A stretch of DNA of 64,000 nt from JANQFV01 sp964468185. Lineage in GTDB: Bacteria > Planctomycetota > Phycisphaerae > UBA1845 > Fen-1342. The translations under genes and the position numbers were made by a program. Shown here piece by piece: positions 1 to 9,040 of the stretch (position 1 is its first letter; each line of letters opens with the position of its first letter). The notes beneath the pieces were generated by a model. The model was given only the letters and a program-made list of their open reading frames with translations, had not been told where the DNA came from and searched no databases. The stretch covers positions 1 to 64,000 of the forward strand of contig CAYXTR010000015.1 in assembly GCA_964468185.1 (NCBI GenBank), given 5' to 3'.

Positions 1-351
1 TGGGCGGGGCACCTGGTGGAACGCCGGGGCCACAAGGCCCCCGCCTACCCGATTGATGGCCGCGCGGCCATGGCCGACTCCTGCATCACATCGCCCGACG
101 ATACATATTGAAGGCAACTCAGTCCGGGATGAAGGGCGTCCGCAGCACATCTGATGAGTCCGGAGTTGCTTATGCCTACCCCCTGACTGCTGGCAGCACG
201 CAACGCGTCGTCGGTCCCGACTGCGCTGTTACCGTTCGAGTGATGCACAATAGACACTCTGGGCCGTCATCGAAGCGTCAACGCAACCCTGCGCGGCTGT
301 CCACCACTTTCGTCCGCTAAGGACATCCGTAACACCCGCTACACAGCCTCA
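1..351. other. Intergenic region with GC-rich hairpin and 16-bp palindrome
   Basis: No convincing gene is visible. Positions 26-41 form a GGGGCC-ACAA-GGCCCC hairpin flanked by further G/C runs that could extend pairing (GGCGGGG near 4-9, CCCCGCC near 39-45). Positions 56-71 are a perfect 16-bp palindrome (ATGGCCGC and its complement). The hairpin could be the terminator or a repeat element downstream of a gene lying outside the window. The short open frames here lack ribosome binding sites and recognisable protein features. Confidence 0.4.
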
Positions 352-870
352 TCACGCGATCTGCTCGGTCGCCGCCGCTTCCAACCGCAACAGCCGCCGC
401 TTGAAACTCACCCCGCCCGGACCCGAATAGCCGCCCAGCCCGCCATCGCTCTTGCGTACCCGATGACACGGCACCACGATCGGAAAACGATTCGCCTTCA
501 TGGCCGCCCCGACCGCCCGCGCCGCCCCCGGGCGTCCCACCCGCGCCGCCAGCTCTTTGTACGATACCGTCATACCGTACGGGATCTGGCGACACGCGTT
601 CCATACCTCGGCATGGAACGGAGGCGCACCCGTGAAGTCCAGCGGAACGTCAAACATCGCCGGCTCGCCCTCGGCATAGACCAGCAACTGCCGACAAAGC
701 TCCGGCAGCAGCCGCTTGTCTTCACGCGCCTCCGGGTAGGCCGTCCTCACAGACCGCAACGTCGCCGATGCTGCTCGCTGCGGCAGATAAACATGCCGCA
801 ATCCCGCATCGCCCGCTACCAACCCGAACGGCCCCAACGCCGTCTCAAGAACGCGAAATCGACTCGACAT
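352..870 (-). CDS. ogt: Methylated-DNA--[protein]-cysteine S-methyltransferase
   Basis: This 172-residue protein repairs O6-alkylguanine and O4-alkylthymine in DNA by moving the alkyl group irreversibly to its own cysteine. The active-site motif PCHRV is at residues 134-138 with Cys135 as acceptor. It is preceded by the DNA-binding helix region (TVSYKELAARVGRP, about 101-114) and followed by the typical GGLGGYSGG-like stretch. The start at 870 was chosen because GGAGAGGTGAG lies directly upstream and the next upstream candidate adds a non-homologous tail. Length and motif order fit the Ogt/AdaB family; no Ada N-terminal domain is fused. The neighbouring genes are divergent, so it is probably transcribed alone. 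Confidence 0.93.
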   Translation of the reverse strand: MSSRFRVLETALGPFGLVAGDAGLRHVYLPQRAASATLRSVRTAYPEAREDKRLLPELCRQLLVYAEGEPAMFDVPLDFTGAPPFHAEVWNACRQIPYGMTVSYKELAARVGRPGAARAVGAAMKANRFPIVVPCHRVRKSDGGLGGYSGPGGVSFKRRLLRLEAAATEQIA

Positions 871-908
871 CTCACCTCTCCTGCGGCCGACGGATCTGCA
901 CACGCCCG

Positions 909-938
909 GTGACGTCCAGCGGCACAATTGCTTATACT
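909..938 (+). promoter_or_regulatory. Putative sigma-70-type promoter for the 987-1714 gene pair
   Basis: A GTGACG box (909-914) is followed by an 18-bp spacer and TATACT (933-938). This is 4/6 and 5/6 to the housekeeping consensus and sits about 50 bp before the first gene of the pair. Confidence 0.4.
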
Positions 939-986
939 ACGCACGAATGTTGCAAAAGTGTATGTGGACTTCGTCAGGATCGACCC

Positions 987-1196
987 GTGTTTGAATTGGC
1001 CTTCATTGAACACCCGCTGCTTCGGCGACTGATCCTCTTCGGCGGCACAATCCTCCTGTTCAAACTCTCGTTTCATGTGTATGTACGCATCCGAAACCGC
1101 CTGCGCCACCACGCTGCACAACTGCCCGAAGTTCCGACGTCCATTGAGCCCAATGCCGACGACAGCTCCGACGATGAGAGCGGCGCTGCCGCCTGA
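987..1196 (+). CDS. Small single-pass membrane protein
   Basis: This 69-residue protein of unknown function starts at a GTG; the reading frame is open further upstream, but that part overlaps the methyltransferase on the other strand. One hydrophobic segment (about residues 10-28, RRLILFGGTILLFKLSFHVY) is followed by a basic stretch and an acidic, Ser/Asp-rich tail, consistent with one membrane span. It ends 14 bp before the next membrane protein gene, so the two are probably co-transcribed. No family was recognised. The start codon is uncertain and the gene is supported mainly by context, frame length and the membrane pattern. Confidence 0.45.
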   Translation: MFELAFIEHPLLRRLILFGGTILLFKLSFHVYVRIRNRLRHHAAQLPEVPTSIEPNADDSSDDESGAAA

Positions 1197-1210
1197 TACC
1201 ACCCTGAAGT

Positions 1211-1714
1211 ATGACAACGCAACCAACCAACTGGCTCACCCACCTCCAGGATCTGCAGATCACCGACCCGCTCGTGCGCAATATCATCCTCGGTGCGGCG
1301 GCCTTCATGATCTTGATCTTGGCCTTGCGCGTCCTCTCCCGCCGCAGCGCCGAGCGCCAGGCCGCACGCGAACGCGCCCGTCTGCGCCGCGGCTATGACG
1401 AACTGCGCCTCCAACAGGAAGAAATCGAACGCCTCGCCAGCCGGATCATCGCCACCAGTTCTACCCAGCGGATTGCCGGTTTCGGCATCGTCCGTCAGGT
1501 CGAGACAGTCTTCTCCGAGCCCCGCCCCAACTCGGTTCAGGCCGTCGATCTGTGCAAAGCCCGCGCCGCCCAGAAGGGCGCCAACGCCCTGATCAACCTG
1601 AATTCACAACAAGCCCCGACCGGCAAATGGGTAGCCAGCGGCGACGCCGTCATCGTCAAGCCGTACGGCCAACGTAGCGACAAATCCCCAGAGAAGAAGC
1701 CACCCCAATCCTGA
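1211..1714 (+). CDS. Membrane-anchored hypothetical protein
   Basis: This 167-residue protein has one transmembrane segment (about residues 24-43), then a charged, probably helical coiled stretch (about 44-82) rich in Arg, Glu and Gln. A small globular domain follows (about 83-152), with a pattern of short strands around a VDLCKARAAQKGANALINL helix that resembles small heavy-metal-binding or YbjQ-like folds only in general outline. The C-terminus is polar. It follows a smaller membrane protein gene by 14 bp and converges on the topoisomerase VI B gene, with the two stops 14 bp apart. No specific function can be assigned. Confidence 0.7.
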   Translation: MTTQPTNWLTHLQDLQITDPLVRNIILGAAAFMILILALRVLSRRSAERQAARERARLRRGYDELRLQQEEIERLASRIIATSSTQRIAGFGIVRQVETVFSEPRPNSVQAVDLCKARAAQKGANALINLNSQQAPTGKWVASGDAVIVKPYGQRSDKSPEKKPPQS

Positions 1715-1728
1715 CTCCCGCAGCTGCC

Positions 1729-3837
1729 TTACCGCCGCCGCCCGCGCCGCTTCTTCCGCCCACCACCGCGCGTGCCGTTGCCGTTGGATTCATCCTCAAA
1801 AAGCTGATCCGCAACCTCGACCGCCTCATTCTCCGGCACAATCAGTGTGCTCTCGTCACCATCGAGCGTCGTATCCTCTTCCGGTGCGGGCTTCTCGATG
1901 GGGCGCCCATCTTCATCCAGTTCGACATCTGCTTCAGCCGTCCGCTCGCGCGCGATTGCCCGCAAGTCGCGCATCAGACGCTCTTCGCTGCCCCCGGTGA
2001 GCGTCGCCAGTGCCTCGGCCACGTCCGGGATATACCGCCCGAAAATATCCCGCCGCTGCGATTCGAGCTTCTGCCGCCGCCGTCGTCGCACGTACGTCGC
2101 CAGCTTGCGTCCGCACTCCTGCAACGCCAGCCGCATTTCTTTGCGAATCTCGTCATAGTCCGCGATGGCTTCCTTACTCTCGCTGGTAAACGGTACCCAC
2201 ACGCTCGCCATGTGCACCATGACGACCAAGGGACCGACCGGCAGACTGCCCGACGGCTGCGACAAACCGTAATTCCGCCAATCCACGTCCAGCACGCTCT
2301 TGTACGCACTGCATGCCGACTGCTGATACAGCAAAGGAACCCGGTTTGCGAAGCGAATGACCCGCGCCGTCGCCTCTGACGCCAGGTTGCCCCCATACGC
2401 CATCGCAATCTCGATCTGGAACGGATTCCCCCGGTATACCGCCGGCGACCGTGTCGTGGCGGTGAAGAACTCGGCTTTGACCTCTTTGAGCAGGCCGGCC
2501 AGGAGATTGCGTACGCCGATGGGTGCGAGACAGTCGGTCGGTGGCGCCATAAACCTGACCTGCTGCATCGCCTCGTAGAGCGCCTCGACTTCGTGCATCG
2601 CGATCGAGTTCGGCGCCGCCTTCGGACTCAGGCTGGCCGCTTTGCAGATCTGCTGCGCCCCCGTACTGGAAACACGGCAGAATTCCCGTTGCAGGAAGCC
2701 CGCGAGTTTGACACCCTTGACTTCCTTCAGCAGCTTCATCAGCACACCGAGCTCGACACCATGTGGGTGCGGCTTGATCTCGCGCGTCTCGTCGGGCAAC
2801 TCGCCGCTGCCGCGCGGAAACTCGCGGTGCTCACCGGTGGGAGCAACGTAGTAGATCTGTGCGTGCGGGTTCGCGATCGCCGTCTGCTCAATGTACTCAT
2901 CAACCGACGTCTTACCCTTCGAGTAGCTCGCGACGAGTTGAATGCTAACCTCGGTGCCGCGCTCCCAATCCACTTCAACCGTCTCGTCGGCCACAATCTG
3001 CGGCTTGTTCTTGCTCGTATCGATTTGCAGTTTGAAGTGATGCGCCTCGCGCTTCGGGCTCGTACGCGACGTGACGTGCACGCTCTTCCCCGTCGTGAGC
3101 AGCCCGTACATGCCGGCCGCCGAAATACCTATGCCCTGCTGCCCGCGCGACATCTTCAGCCGGTGAAACTTCGACCCATACAGGAGTTTGCCGAAGATGT
3201 TGGGAATCTGCGCTTTGACGATGCCCGGGCCATTATCCCGTACCGTGACCCGAAACCGATCCTCCGCAAGCTGATCGATCTGAATATGCAGCTCCGGCAG
3301 AATCCCCGCCTCTTCGCACGCGTCCAGACTGTTGTCAACCGCCTCTTTGACCGTGGTCAGTAGCGCCTTGCGCTTGTTATCAAATCCGAGCAGGTGGCGA
3401 TTCTTGGCAAAGAACTCCGAAACCGAGATGTTGCGCTGCGCACTCGCCATTGACTCCGCTGTCGCCGGCCCCTTGCGCTTGCCACCACCGCCCCGTGACT
3501 TTCCGGTGCCGGCCACCGCGTCGGCCTCAGCCTCCGCTGCTACGGCTTCCGTAGCGTCAGTTGCAGGCGTGCGCTTGCTGCGACCTTTCGCCTGCGTCCG
3601 TTGCTTGCGCACACCTCTTGTGTGGGCCGAGTTCTTCCTGCTGTTCTTCGCCGCCGGCGGACTCACGCCAGGTTCCTCCTCTTGGTTCTCGTCCGTACCC
3701 GCGTCGCAGACGGCCTCCTCATCCGCACTCGGATCGTAGGCCGCCTCGCGCACCGTCCCAACCGGTATGGCTCGCTCCGCCGGAGGACCGAACAAGCTTG
3801 GCGTTTCGTAACGTTGACGATCAGGTTTGGTGGCCAT
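1729..3837 (-). CDS. top6B: DNA topoisomerase VI subunit B (type IIB, ATPase subunit)
   Basis: This 702-residue protein resembles the ATPase and strand-passage subunit of topoisomerase VI, an enzyme typical of archaea and found sporadically in bacteria. After a 135-residue polar, Lys/Arg/Glu-rich extension comes a GHKL ATPase: N-box EAVDNSLDA (165-173), DNGPGI (201-206) and GQQGIGIS (232-239). The H2TH and transducer regions follow, and the tail ends in a very basic GGGRKKRRGRRR. The start at 3837 has AGGAG upstream, and the longer open frame before it has no family similarity. The catalytic A (Spo11-like) subunit is normally adjacent but is not in this window. Subunit B alone cannot cut DNA, so a distant top6A or another partner is expected. 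Confidence 0.93.
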   Translation of the reverse strand: MATKPDRQRYETPSLFGPPAERAIPVGTVREAAYDPSADEEAVCDAGTDENQEEEPGVSPPAAKNSRKNSAHTRGVRKQRTQAKGRSKRTPATDATEAVAAEAEADAVAGTGKSRGGGGKRKGPATAESMASAQRNISVSEFFAKNRHLLGFDNKRKALLTTVKEAVDNSLDACEEAGILPELHIQIDQLAEDRFRVTVRDNGPGIVKAQIPNIFGKLLYGSKFHRLKMSRGQQGIGISAAGMYGLLTTGKSVHVTSRTSPKREAHHFKLQIDTSKNKPQIVADETVEVDWERGTEVSIQLVASYSKGKTSVDEYIEQTAIANPHAQIYYVAPTGEHREFPRGSGELPDETREIKPHPHGVELGVLMKLLKEVKGVKLAGFLQREFCRVSSTGAQQICKAASLSPKAAPNSIAMHEVEALYEAMQQVRFMAPPTDCLAPIGVRNLLAGLLKEVKAEFFTATTRSPAVYRGNPFQIEIAMAYGGNLASEATARVIRFANRVPLLYQQSACSAYKSVLDVDWRNYGLSQPSGSLPVGPLVVMVHMASVWVPFTSESKEAIADYDEIRKEMRLALQECGRKLATYVRRRRRQKLESQRRDIFGRYIPDVAEALATLTGGSEERLMRDLRAIARERTAEADVELDEDGRPIEKPAPEEDTTLDGDESTLIVPENEAVEVADQLFEDESNGNGTRGGGRKKRRGRRR

Positions 3838-4030
3838 CCCTGGCTCCTGCACTGGGTTGTCCCTATAGTGCGGCAAGGCCAACGCCGTCCTCCCGAGCCT
3901 TACAGTACGAGGCCGGCATCCGCCGCAGACGCCGGACCGCGCCATACCAACCGCCAGCGTCTGTCTACCTATGGTAGCGAGCGCCGTCCGCGTGTACAGT
4001 AGCTTGTGTACATTGAGAGAAAGGCTCCGT

Positions 4031-4342
4031 ATGCCGCTTACCGCCAAAGAACGCAAGCAGCTAGTCGCGCGCAGCCATCCCCTGCGCCCCGTCGCCACGG
4101 TCAGCGCGGTCGATCTCTCCCCCAACGCCGTGGCCCAGGTGCGCGACGCCCTGCGCACCCACGAGCTGGTCAAAGTTCGCGTCCAGGCCGCTTCACCCGC
4201 TGAGGCCGACACAGCCGCCGCCCACCTCGCCGCGCAAGTGCCGTGCCAACTCGTCAAACGTATCGGCCGCGTGGTGCTATTCTTCCGATCAGATAACACG
4301 TCGGCCGCCGACGCTTTGTCGCGGCCCGAAACAGACGCGTGA
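4031..4342 (+). CDS. yhbY: YhbY/CRM-domain RNA-binding protein
   Basis: This 103-residue protein is almost entirely one CRM (YhbY) domain. The opening MPLTAKERKQLVARSHPLRP matches the family, which begins with helix-forming LTxxQRKxLRxxAHxLxP. The strand VAQVRDALRTHELVKVRV and the end QLVKRIGRVVLFFR match the rest of the fold. Family members bind pre-50S ribosomes and 23S rRNA. The ATG at 4031 was chosen because the family starts there; longer upstream readings add no homology. It is 18 bp upstream of the universal stress protein gene, so the two are probably co-transcribed. Confidence 0.88.
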   Translation: MPLTAKERKQLVARSHPLRPVATVSAVDLSPNAVAQVRDALRTHELVKVRVQAASPAEADTAAAHLAAQVPCQLVKRIGRVVLFFRSDNTSAADALSRPETDA

Positions 4343-4360
4343 ACCAACGAGGGTCACGAC

Positions 4361-5236
4361 ATGCAACGATTCAAGAAACTCGGCGTCTTCCTGCACGATT
4401 CACCTTCTGATAGCGCGGCTCTTGCATATGCCGGCGCCATCGCAGACCACGCCCAAACTGAGCAGGTCCTGTGCATCCACGTGCACGAACCAACGCACGA
4501 AGACGAAGAACCAGATCCCAAAGACTTCGAAAAACACGTCCTCGGCCAGCTCCCGGACAACATCGCCCAGAAGACCACCGTCGAACTCCATCCCGGCACC
4601 GGCGTAAGAGAAATCCTCCGCGGCGCCCGGGACCACGAACTCGACCTCGTGATCGTCGGCCGCCGCCTGCCCTCAGAGCAACTCGGCATCGGCTCCGCTT
4701 TCGCGCGGCTGGCACGCAAAGCTCCCTGCCACGTCCTCGCCGTACCGTCGCAGTCCCGCCCCCACCTCGGTCGGGTGCTGGTCGGCGTCGACTTCTCGGA
4801 CCATTCGCGCAAAGCCCTCGATCTCGGCATCGCCTTCGCCCGCGCCTTCGGCGGTGATAGTGCGCAAGTCGTTGTCGCATCAAATTTTGCGGTCGGCTAC
4901 GGCTACCGCAAGATCGGCCTGACACTCGAAAAGGCGGTTAACGAACGCGAGAAGAACACCCGTGAACAACTCGCCAACTTCCTCAGGGATTTCGACGTCT
5001 CCGGGCTGGATATCGAACTCGTGTGCACCAGCGCAGAAGACCCCGACACCGGCCTCCAGGAAGTCGCCATCTCCCGCAAAATGGACATCATCGTTATCGG
5101 CAGCCGCGGCACCGAGTTGGCGTCCCTGCTCGGGTCCACTTCAGAACGCTTGCTGATTCACACGCCACTGCCAGTCCTCATCGCCAAGAAGAAGGGCGAG
5201 ACCACCGGCATCCTCGACGCACTGTTCGGAAACTAA
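4361..5236 (+). CDS. Universal stress protein with two UspA domains
   Basis: This 291-residue cytoplasmic protein has two tandem UspA domains. The first covers about residues 5-132 and is the more divergent; the second covers about 138-280. The second keeps the strand GRVLVGVDFSDHSRKALDLG and the phosphate-loop-like IIVIGSRGTELASLLGSTSE (GxxG-x9-GS type), so ATP binding is likely there. The first has LVIVGRRLPSEQLGIGSAFA, with a shortened loop. Such proteins bind nucleotides and act in stress or energy-state responses, but the particular role cannot be read from sequence. It follows the CRM-domain gene by 18 bp. Confidence 0.88.
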   Translation: MQRFKKLGVFLHDSPSDSAALAYAGAIADHAQTEQVLCIHVHEPTHEDEEPDPKDFEKHVLGQLPDNIAQKTTVELHPGTGVREILRGARDHELDLVIVGRRLPSEQLGIGSAFARLARKAPCHVLAVPSQSRPHLGRVLVGVDFSDHSRKALDLGIAFARAFGGDSAQVVVASNFAVGYGYRKIGLTLEKAVNEREKNTREQLANFLRDFDVSGLDIELVCTSAEDPDTGLQEVAISRKMDIIVIGSRGTELASLLGSTSERLLIHTPLPVLIAKKKGETTGILDALFGN

Positions 5237-5348
5237 GGCCGCCTAACTCTCTGCTGACAACCAGACGCATCCCCCGCCAGAGACGCCGTCGAAGCACTCA
5301 TCCGGCGACCGCGGCATATTTCAGCCATTATGAAACATTCAAGCAGAT

Positions 5349-6407
5349 GTGGACATCCAGACATCGGTCGCAGAGACTCAAGCGGTTGGCCGAATCACTT
5401 GGAGTCCTCACGTGCGTGCGGATGGTCAGTCCGGTACCTTCAGTCTGGCGGAGCTCTACGCCCCCATCAGCGACGATCTCGCACAAGTGCATGAGATCCT
5501 CGCCGACGAACTCATTTCCGATCAGTCCGCGATCAGCGACCTCTGCCGCCACGTCGAGCACTTCCACGGCAAGCTCCTGCGACCCGCCTTGCTGCTATTG
5601 ACCGCGAAGGCCTGTGGCCGCCTCACGCCGACCCATCACGTCCTCGGTGCTGTGGTCGAACTCGTCCACATTGCAACCCTGGTACACGATGACGTACTCG
5701 ACGAAGCGGACATTCGACGACGGGCCGCCACCGTGAATCGCCTGTGGGGCAACGAGCAAGCCGTCCTGATGGGCGACTTCCTTTACAGCCACGCGTTTCA
5801 TCTTTGCAGCAGCATCGAGTCGCAGTTCGCCGCCCGGCTCATCGGTCGGACCGCTATCACGCTATGCGAAGGCGAGATGATGCAGGTTTCGAACCGGGGC
5901 AATACCGACCTGACCGAAGACGAATACACCGACATTATCACGCGCAAGACGGGATCGCTGATCGAAGCCTGCTGCCACCTGGGTGCATACTATGCCGACG
6001 CCGACGCGGGCACCGTCGAGCGCATGCGTGCGTTCGGCCGTTCCCTGGGTGTCGCCTTCCAGATTGTCGATGATCTCCTCGACCTGCTGGGCGACGAATC
6101 CGAGGTGGGCAAGTCGCTCGGCCGTGATGTCTACGAAGGCGAGTTGACCTTGCCGCTCATCCACTACTTGCGCGATGCCGACGCACACCAGCGTGCCGCG
6201 ATGCTCGCCTTGCTCGAAAACGGTGCGGTACAACGTTATCGCAAGGTCGCCGAGCGCCTGCGCAATTCCACCAGCATCACCTACACGCAGTCAGTGGCCC
6301 GCGAACACGTCGAAACGGCGCGCGCCGCCGCCGCCCAGCTTCCTCCATCGCCTGCCCGCGACAGCCTCCTGACCATGGCCGAGTTCGTCCTCGCCAGACG
6401 CAAGTAG
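5349..6407 (+). CDS. ispB: Polyprenyl diphosphate synthase (trans, octaprenyl/heptaprenyl type)
   Basis: This 352-residue prenyltransferase elongates allylic diphosphates with isopentenyl diphosphate to make the isoprenoid tail of a quinone or a similar long-chain product. Motifs seen are GKLLRP (74-79), the first Asp-rich motif DDVLDE (114-119), the second DDLLD (241-245) and GKSLGRD (254-260). Small residues before the first Asp motif (VELVHIATLVHDD) favour a long-chain product; exact length cannot be predicted. The start is taken as GTG 5349. An overlapping ATG at 5347 is out of frame. No other isoprenoid genes adjoin it. Confidence 0.92.
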   Translation: MDIQTSVAETQAVGRITWSPHVRADGQSGTFSLAELYAPISDDLAQVHEILADELISDQSAISDLCRHVEHFHGKLLRPALLLLTAKACGRLTPTHHVLGAVVELVHIATLVHDDVLDEADIRRRAATVNRLWGNEQAVLMGDFLYSHAFHLCSSIESQFAARLIGRTAITLCEGEMMQVSNRGNTDLTEDEYTDIITRKTGSLIEACCHLGAYYADADAGTVERMRAFGRSLGVAFQIVDDLLDLLGDESEVGKSLGRDVYEGELTLPLIHYLRDADAHQRAAMLALLENGAVQRYRKVAERLRNSTSITYTQSVAREHVETARAAAAQLPPSPARDSLLTMAEFVLARRK

Positions 6408-6621
6408 CCCCGGTCGCATACCCGCGCACCCGTACTCCACACCGGTTTACCGGACACTGGTTGCACGCAGCACGTCCTGTAATAGCCCCGCCCGCGTGAA
6501 GTGGCGGCCAGCCGCGCCGCGCCACAGTTCGTTCGCGAATCCTGCCCGCCATCGATCCGATACATCCATGTCTGACCGTTAGGTACCCAAACACACGTTA
6601 CATTTATGAGCGGTGGACGCG

Positions 6622-7809
6622 ATGACGGCTTCCCACAACATCTGTCTTTTCAATCCGACCAGCTCCCCGACTGGTTCCTACCGACAGCCTTTCGAAGACT
6701 GCCCCGGCCTTGTCATCATCGACGAGTGCAACAAGTGGGAGCGGCTTCAGGAGCACCTCCGCTTCGGCAATGTCGACATCGTCGCCATCTATCTCGACGG
6801 TGACCCCAACGGCCCGGACCTTCACATGGTCCAGCGCATTGCCGAAGTGAGTCCCGAAACCGGCATCCTCGGCGTCAGCGACGACGCCCACCCGGATCTG
6901 ATCATCGCCGCCATGCGGGCTGGCTGTAGTCAGTTCGTTCGCTGGCCCATCGACCAGAACGACCTCCGCACTGCACTCAGCCGCATCCGCCGCGTCCAGA
7001 TCCCCGTCTCCTCCGAATGCCAGCGCATTTGCGTTATCGGTTCCTCGGGTGGCACCGGCGCATCCACCGTCTCGTCAAACCTCGCCCTCGAACTCGCCCA
7101 CGTCACCGAACGCCGCATCGCGCTCGTCGATATGGATCTACAGTTCGGCGACGCCGCCTGCGCCTTCGACGTCGTTCCGAAACATACGATTGCCGAGGTG
7201 TGCCAGGCCGATGTCGACATCGATCGCACCCTTATCGAAACCGCCATGGAAGACCTGCCGTGCAAGGTCTCACTGATGGGCCGCCCGCAGACCATTGAAG
7301 AGGCGCAGGCAGTCGACCCTCGCGCTGTGCAGGAGATGTTCCGTATCATGGAACAGATGTACCCATTCATCGTCGTCGATCTGCCGCGCTACTTCTCGCC
7401 CGCCTCACTGGCTACGCTCGAGGGTGCTGACCGCGTTCTCGTCATCGCACAACTGGGCGTCCCATATCTCCGGAACGCGTCCCGCATCTACGAGCATCTC
7501 GTGGAGCTCGGCGCTAACGAGGAGCGCATCGAGGTCGTTCTCAACCGCTGCAAAGCAAACTATGAACGCGTCACGCCTCAGGAAGTCGAAAAACACTTCG
7601 GTCGCCCCGTCTTCGCCATGATCCCCAATGACTACAAACGCATTGGGGCCTCACGTGATCTCGGACATAGCTTGATGGCCAACGCGCCCAACAGTCCGGC
7701 CCGCCTCGCGATCGAGAAGATGGCCCGCGCCCTCGCCTTCGGCTCCGAGGACGGACAGCCCGCCGACACCGGCAACGGGAAACTGCGCAGTCTCTTCGCG
7801 CGCCGGTGA
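6622..7809 (+). CDS. CpaE/TadZ-like protein: receiver-like domain plus MinD-type ATPase fold
   Basis: The protein has about 395 residues. Residues 25-125 form a pseudo-receiver domain (VDIVAIYLDGDPNG, then ILGVSDDAHPDLIIAAMRAG). Residues 132-370 form a MinD/ParA-like domain with IALVDMDLQFGDAA and a switch-like PFIVVDLPRYF. The nucleotide loop reads GSSGGTGAST (about 140-149), so both lysines of the canonical deviant Walker A are absent; TadZ proteins often show such changes. Family members localise Tad pilus assembly at the cell pole, but no other Tad genes are in the window. ATG 6622 has GGTGGA close upstream; GTG 6613 is an alternative in-frame start. Confidence 0.82.
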   Translation: MTASHNICLFNPTSSPTGSYRQPFEDCPGLVIIDECNKWERLQEHLRFGNVDIVAIYLDGDPNGPDLHMVQRIAEVSPETGILGVSDDAHPDLIIAAMRAGCSQFVRWPIDQNDLRTALSRIRRVQIPVSSECQRICVIGSSGGTGASTVSSNLALELAHVTERRIALVDMDLQFGDAACAFDVVPKHTIAEVCQADVDIDRTLIETAMEDLPCKVSLMGRPQTIEEAQAVDPRAVQEMFRIMEQMYPFIVVDLPRYFSPASLATLEGADRVLVIAQLGVPYLRNASRIYEHLVELGANEERIEVVLNRCKANYERVTPQEVEKHFGRPVFAMIPNDYKRIGASRDLGHSLMANAPNSPARLAIEKMARALAFGSEDGQPADTGNGKLRSLFARR

Positions 7810-7838
7810 TCTGCAACACACGCCCCGGCTAACGCGTT

Positions 7839-7873
7839 AGGCCGACGGCCACCCCTTGAGCGACCGTCGGCCT
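7839..7873 (+). terminator. Putative hairpin terminator after the CpaE-like gene
   Basis: A perfect 10-bp stem (AGGCCGACGG with its complement) encloses a 15-nt loop, 30 bp after the stop codon. The tail (cgctcttgag) is only weakly U-rich, so it may work with Rho or only stabilise the transcript. Confidence 0.5.
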
Positions 7874-7942
7874 CGCTCTTGAGTATTCTCCGATCAGTCA
7901 CCACCTCTTGCACACCCCGCTTCGTCCGTCGACGATACGTCC

Positions 7943-9040
7943 ATGGGCGCAGAACACTACGTGTTTGCCGGCGGGGGAACGGGCGGGCACCTCTTCCCGG
8001 GCCTGGCCGTCGCCGCTGCGCTTCGGGAGCACGACGCCCATACCGCGATCACGTTCTTCACGACGGATCGCAAGCTCGATGCCGACCTGCTCGAACCGAC
8101 CGACTACACCCGGATCGTGCAGCCCGTACAGCCATTCACCACCAATCCGCTGCGGCTCGCGACATTCTGGTCAGCCTGGCGACGCAGCGTCGTGGACGCC
8201 GAACGCCGACTGCGTGAACACCGCCCACGTGCAGTCCTGGGCTTGGGCGGCTATGCCGCCGGTCCGCCGGTAGTCGCCGCCCACAAGCTCGGCATTCATA
8301 CCACCATCCTCAATCCAGATGCCATCCCCGGCCGGGCCAACCGTTTCCTCGCCCGTTATGCCGATGAAATCATCCTCCAGTGGGCCAGCTCCCGCGAGTA
8401 CTTTGCCGATACCGATCCGTGCGTTGTCCTGGGATGCCCGATCCGACCTGACTTTATTGGCGCCGATCCGCGCGCCGGAAAGAGCCGCTTCTCGGTGGAT
8501 CCGGACAGGCCCGTCTTGCTCGTCACCGGTGCCTCCCAGGGCGCACACTCCATCAACGAAGCGGTCTCGGCCGCTTGGCCGACCTTCCACAGTAAACACT
8601 CGGAGTGGCAGCTACTCCACGTGACCGGCCCGGCCGACGAGCAGGCTGTCCGTGCCGCCTATAAACGAGCAGGTGCCCCCGCCCAGGTGATCAGCTTCGT
8701 CCGCGAAATGTGGCTCGCACTCGCCGCCGCAGACCTGGTCGTGTCACGCGCCGGCGCATCGACCCTGGCGGAACTGGCCGCGGTCGGCCGACCAGCCCTC
8801 CTGATGCCGTATCCTTACCACCGCGACCGCCACCAGCACGTCAACGCACAGGTCTTCGTCGACCAGGGTGCCGCCATCGTCCTCGAAGACCGCATCAGCC
8901 CCGACCGCAACGTCGGTCCGCTCCGAGCCGCCCTCGACAAGCTCGGACTCCCCGAGCGACGGCAGGAGATGGCCGCGGCGGCACGTGAACTCGCGCGTCC
9001 CCGAGCAGCCGAGGAAATCGCCGAACTCCTCCGCCGATAA
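7943..9040 (+). CDS. murG: UDP-GlcNAc:undecaprenyl-PP-MurNAc-pentapeptide GlcNAc transferase (MurG)
   Basis: This 365-residue peripheral membrane glycosyltransferase (GT28) converts lipid I to lipid II in peptidoglycan synthesis. The N-terminal lipid-I-binding loop GGGTGGHLFP is at residues 10-19. A second glycine-rich loop follows (GLGGYAAGPP, about 97-106), then the donor-binding site VTGASQGAHSINEA and the C-terminal VSRAGASTLAELAAVGRPAL, which is diagnostic for MurG. Length fits the family. It is not flanked by other mur or fts genes here, so it lies outside a division-and-cell-wall cluster. Its presence indicates that the organism makes peptidoglycan. Confidence 0.95.
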   Translation: MGAEHYVFAGGGTGGHLFPGLAVAAALREHDAHTAITFFTTDRKLDADLLEPTDYTRIVQPVQPFTTNPLRLATFWSAWRRSVVDAERRLREHRPRAVLGLGGYAAGPPVVAAHKLGIHTTILNPDAIPGRANRFLARYADEIILQWASSREYFADTDPCVVLGCPIRPDFIGADPRAGKSRFSVDPDRPVLLVTGASQGAHSINEAVSAAWPTFHSKHSEWQLLHVTGPADEQAVRAAYKRAGAPAQVISFVREMWLALAAADLVVSRAGASTLAELAAVGRPALLMPYPYHRDRHQHVNAQVFVDQGAAIVLEDRISPDRNVGPLRAALDKLGLPERRQEMAAAARELARPRAAEEIAELLRR

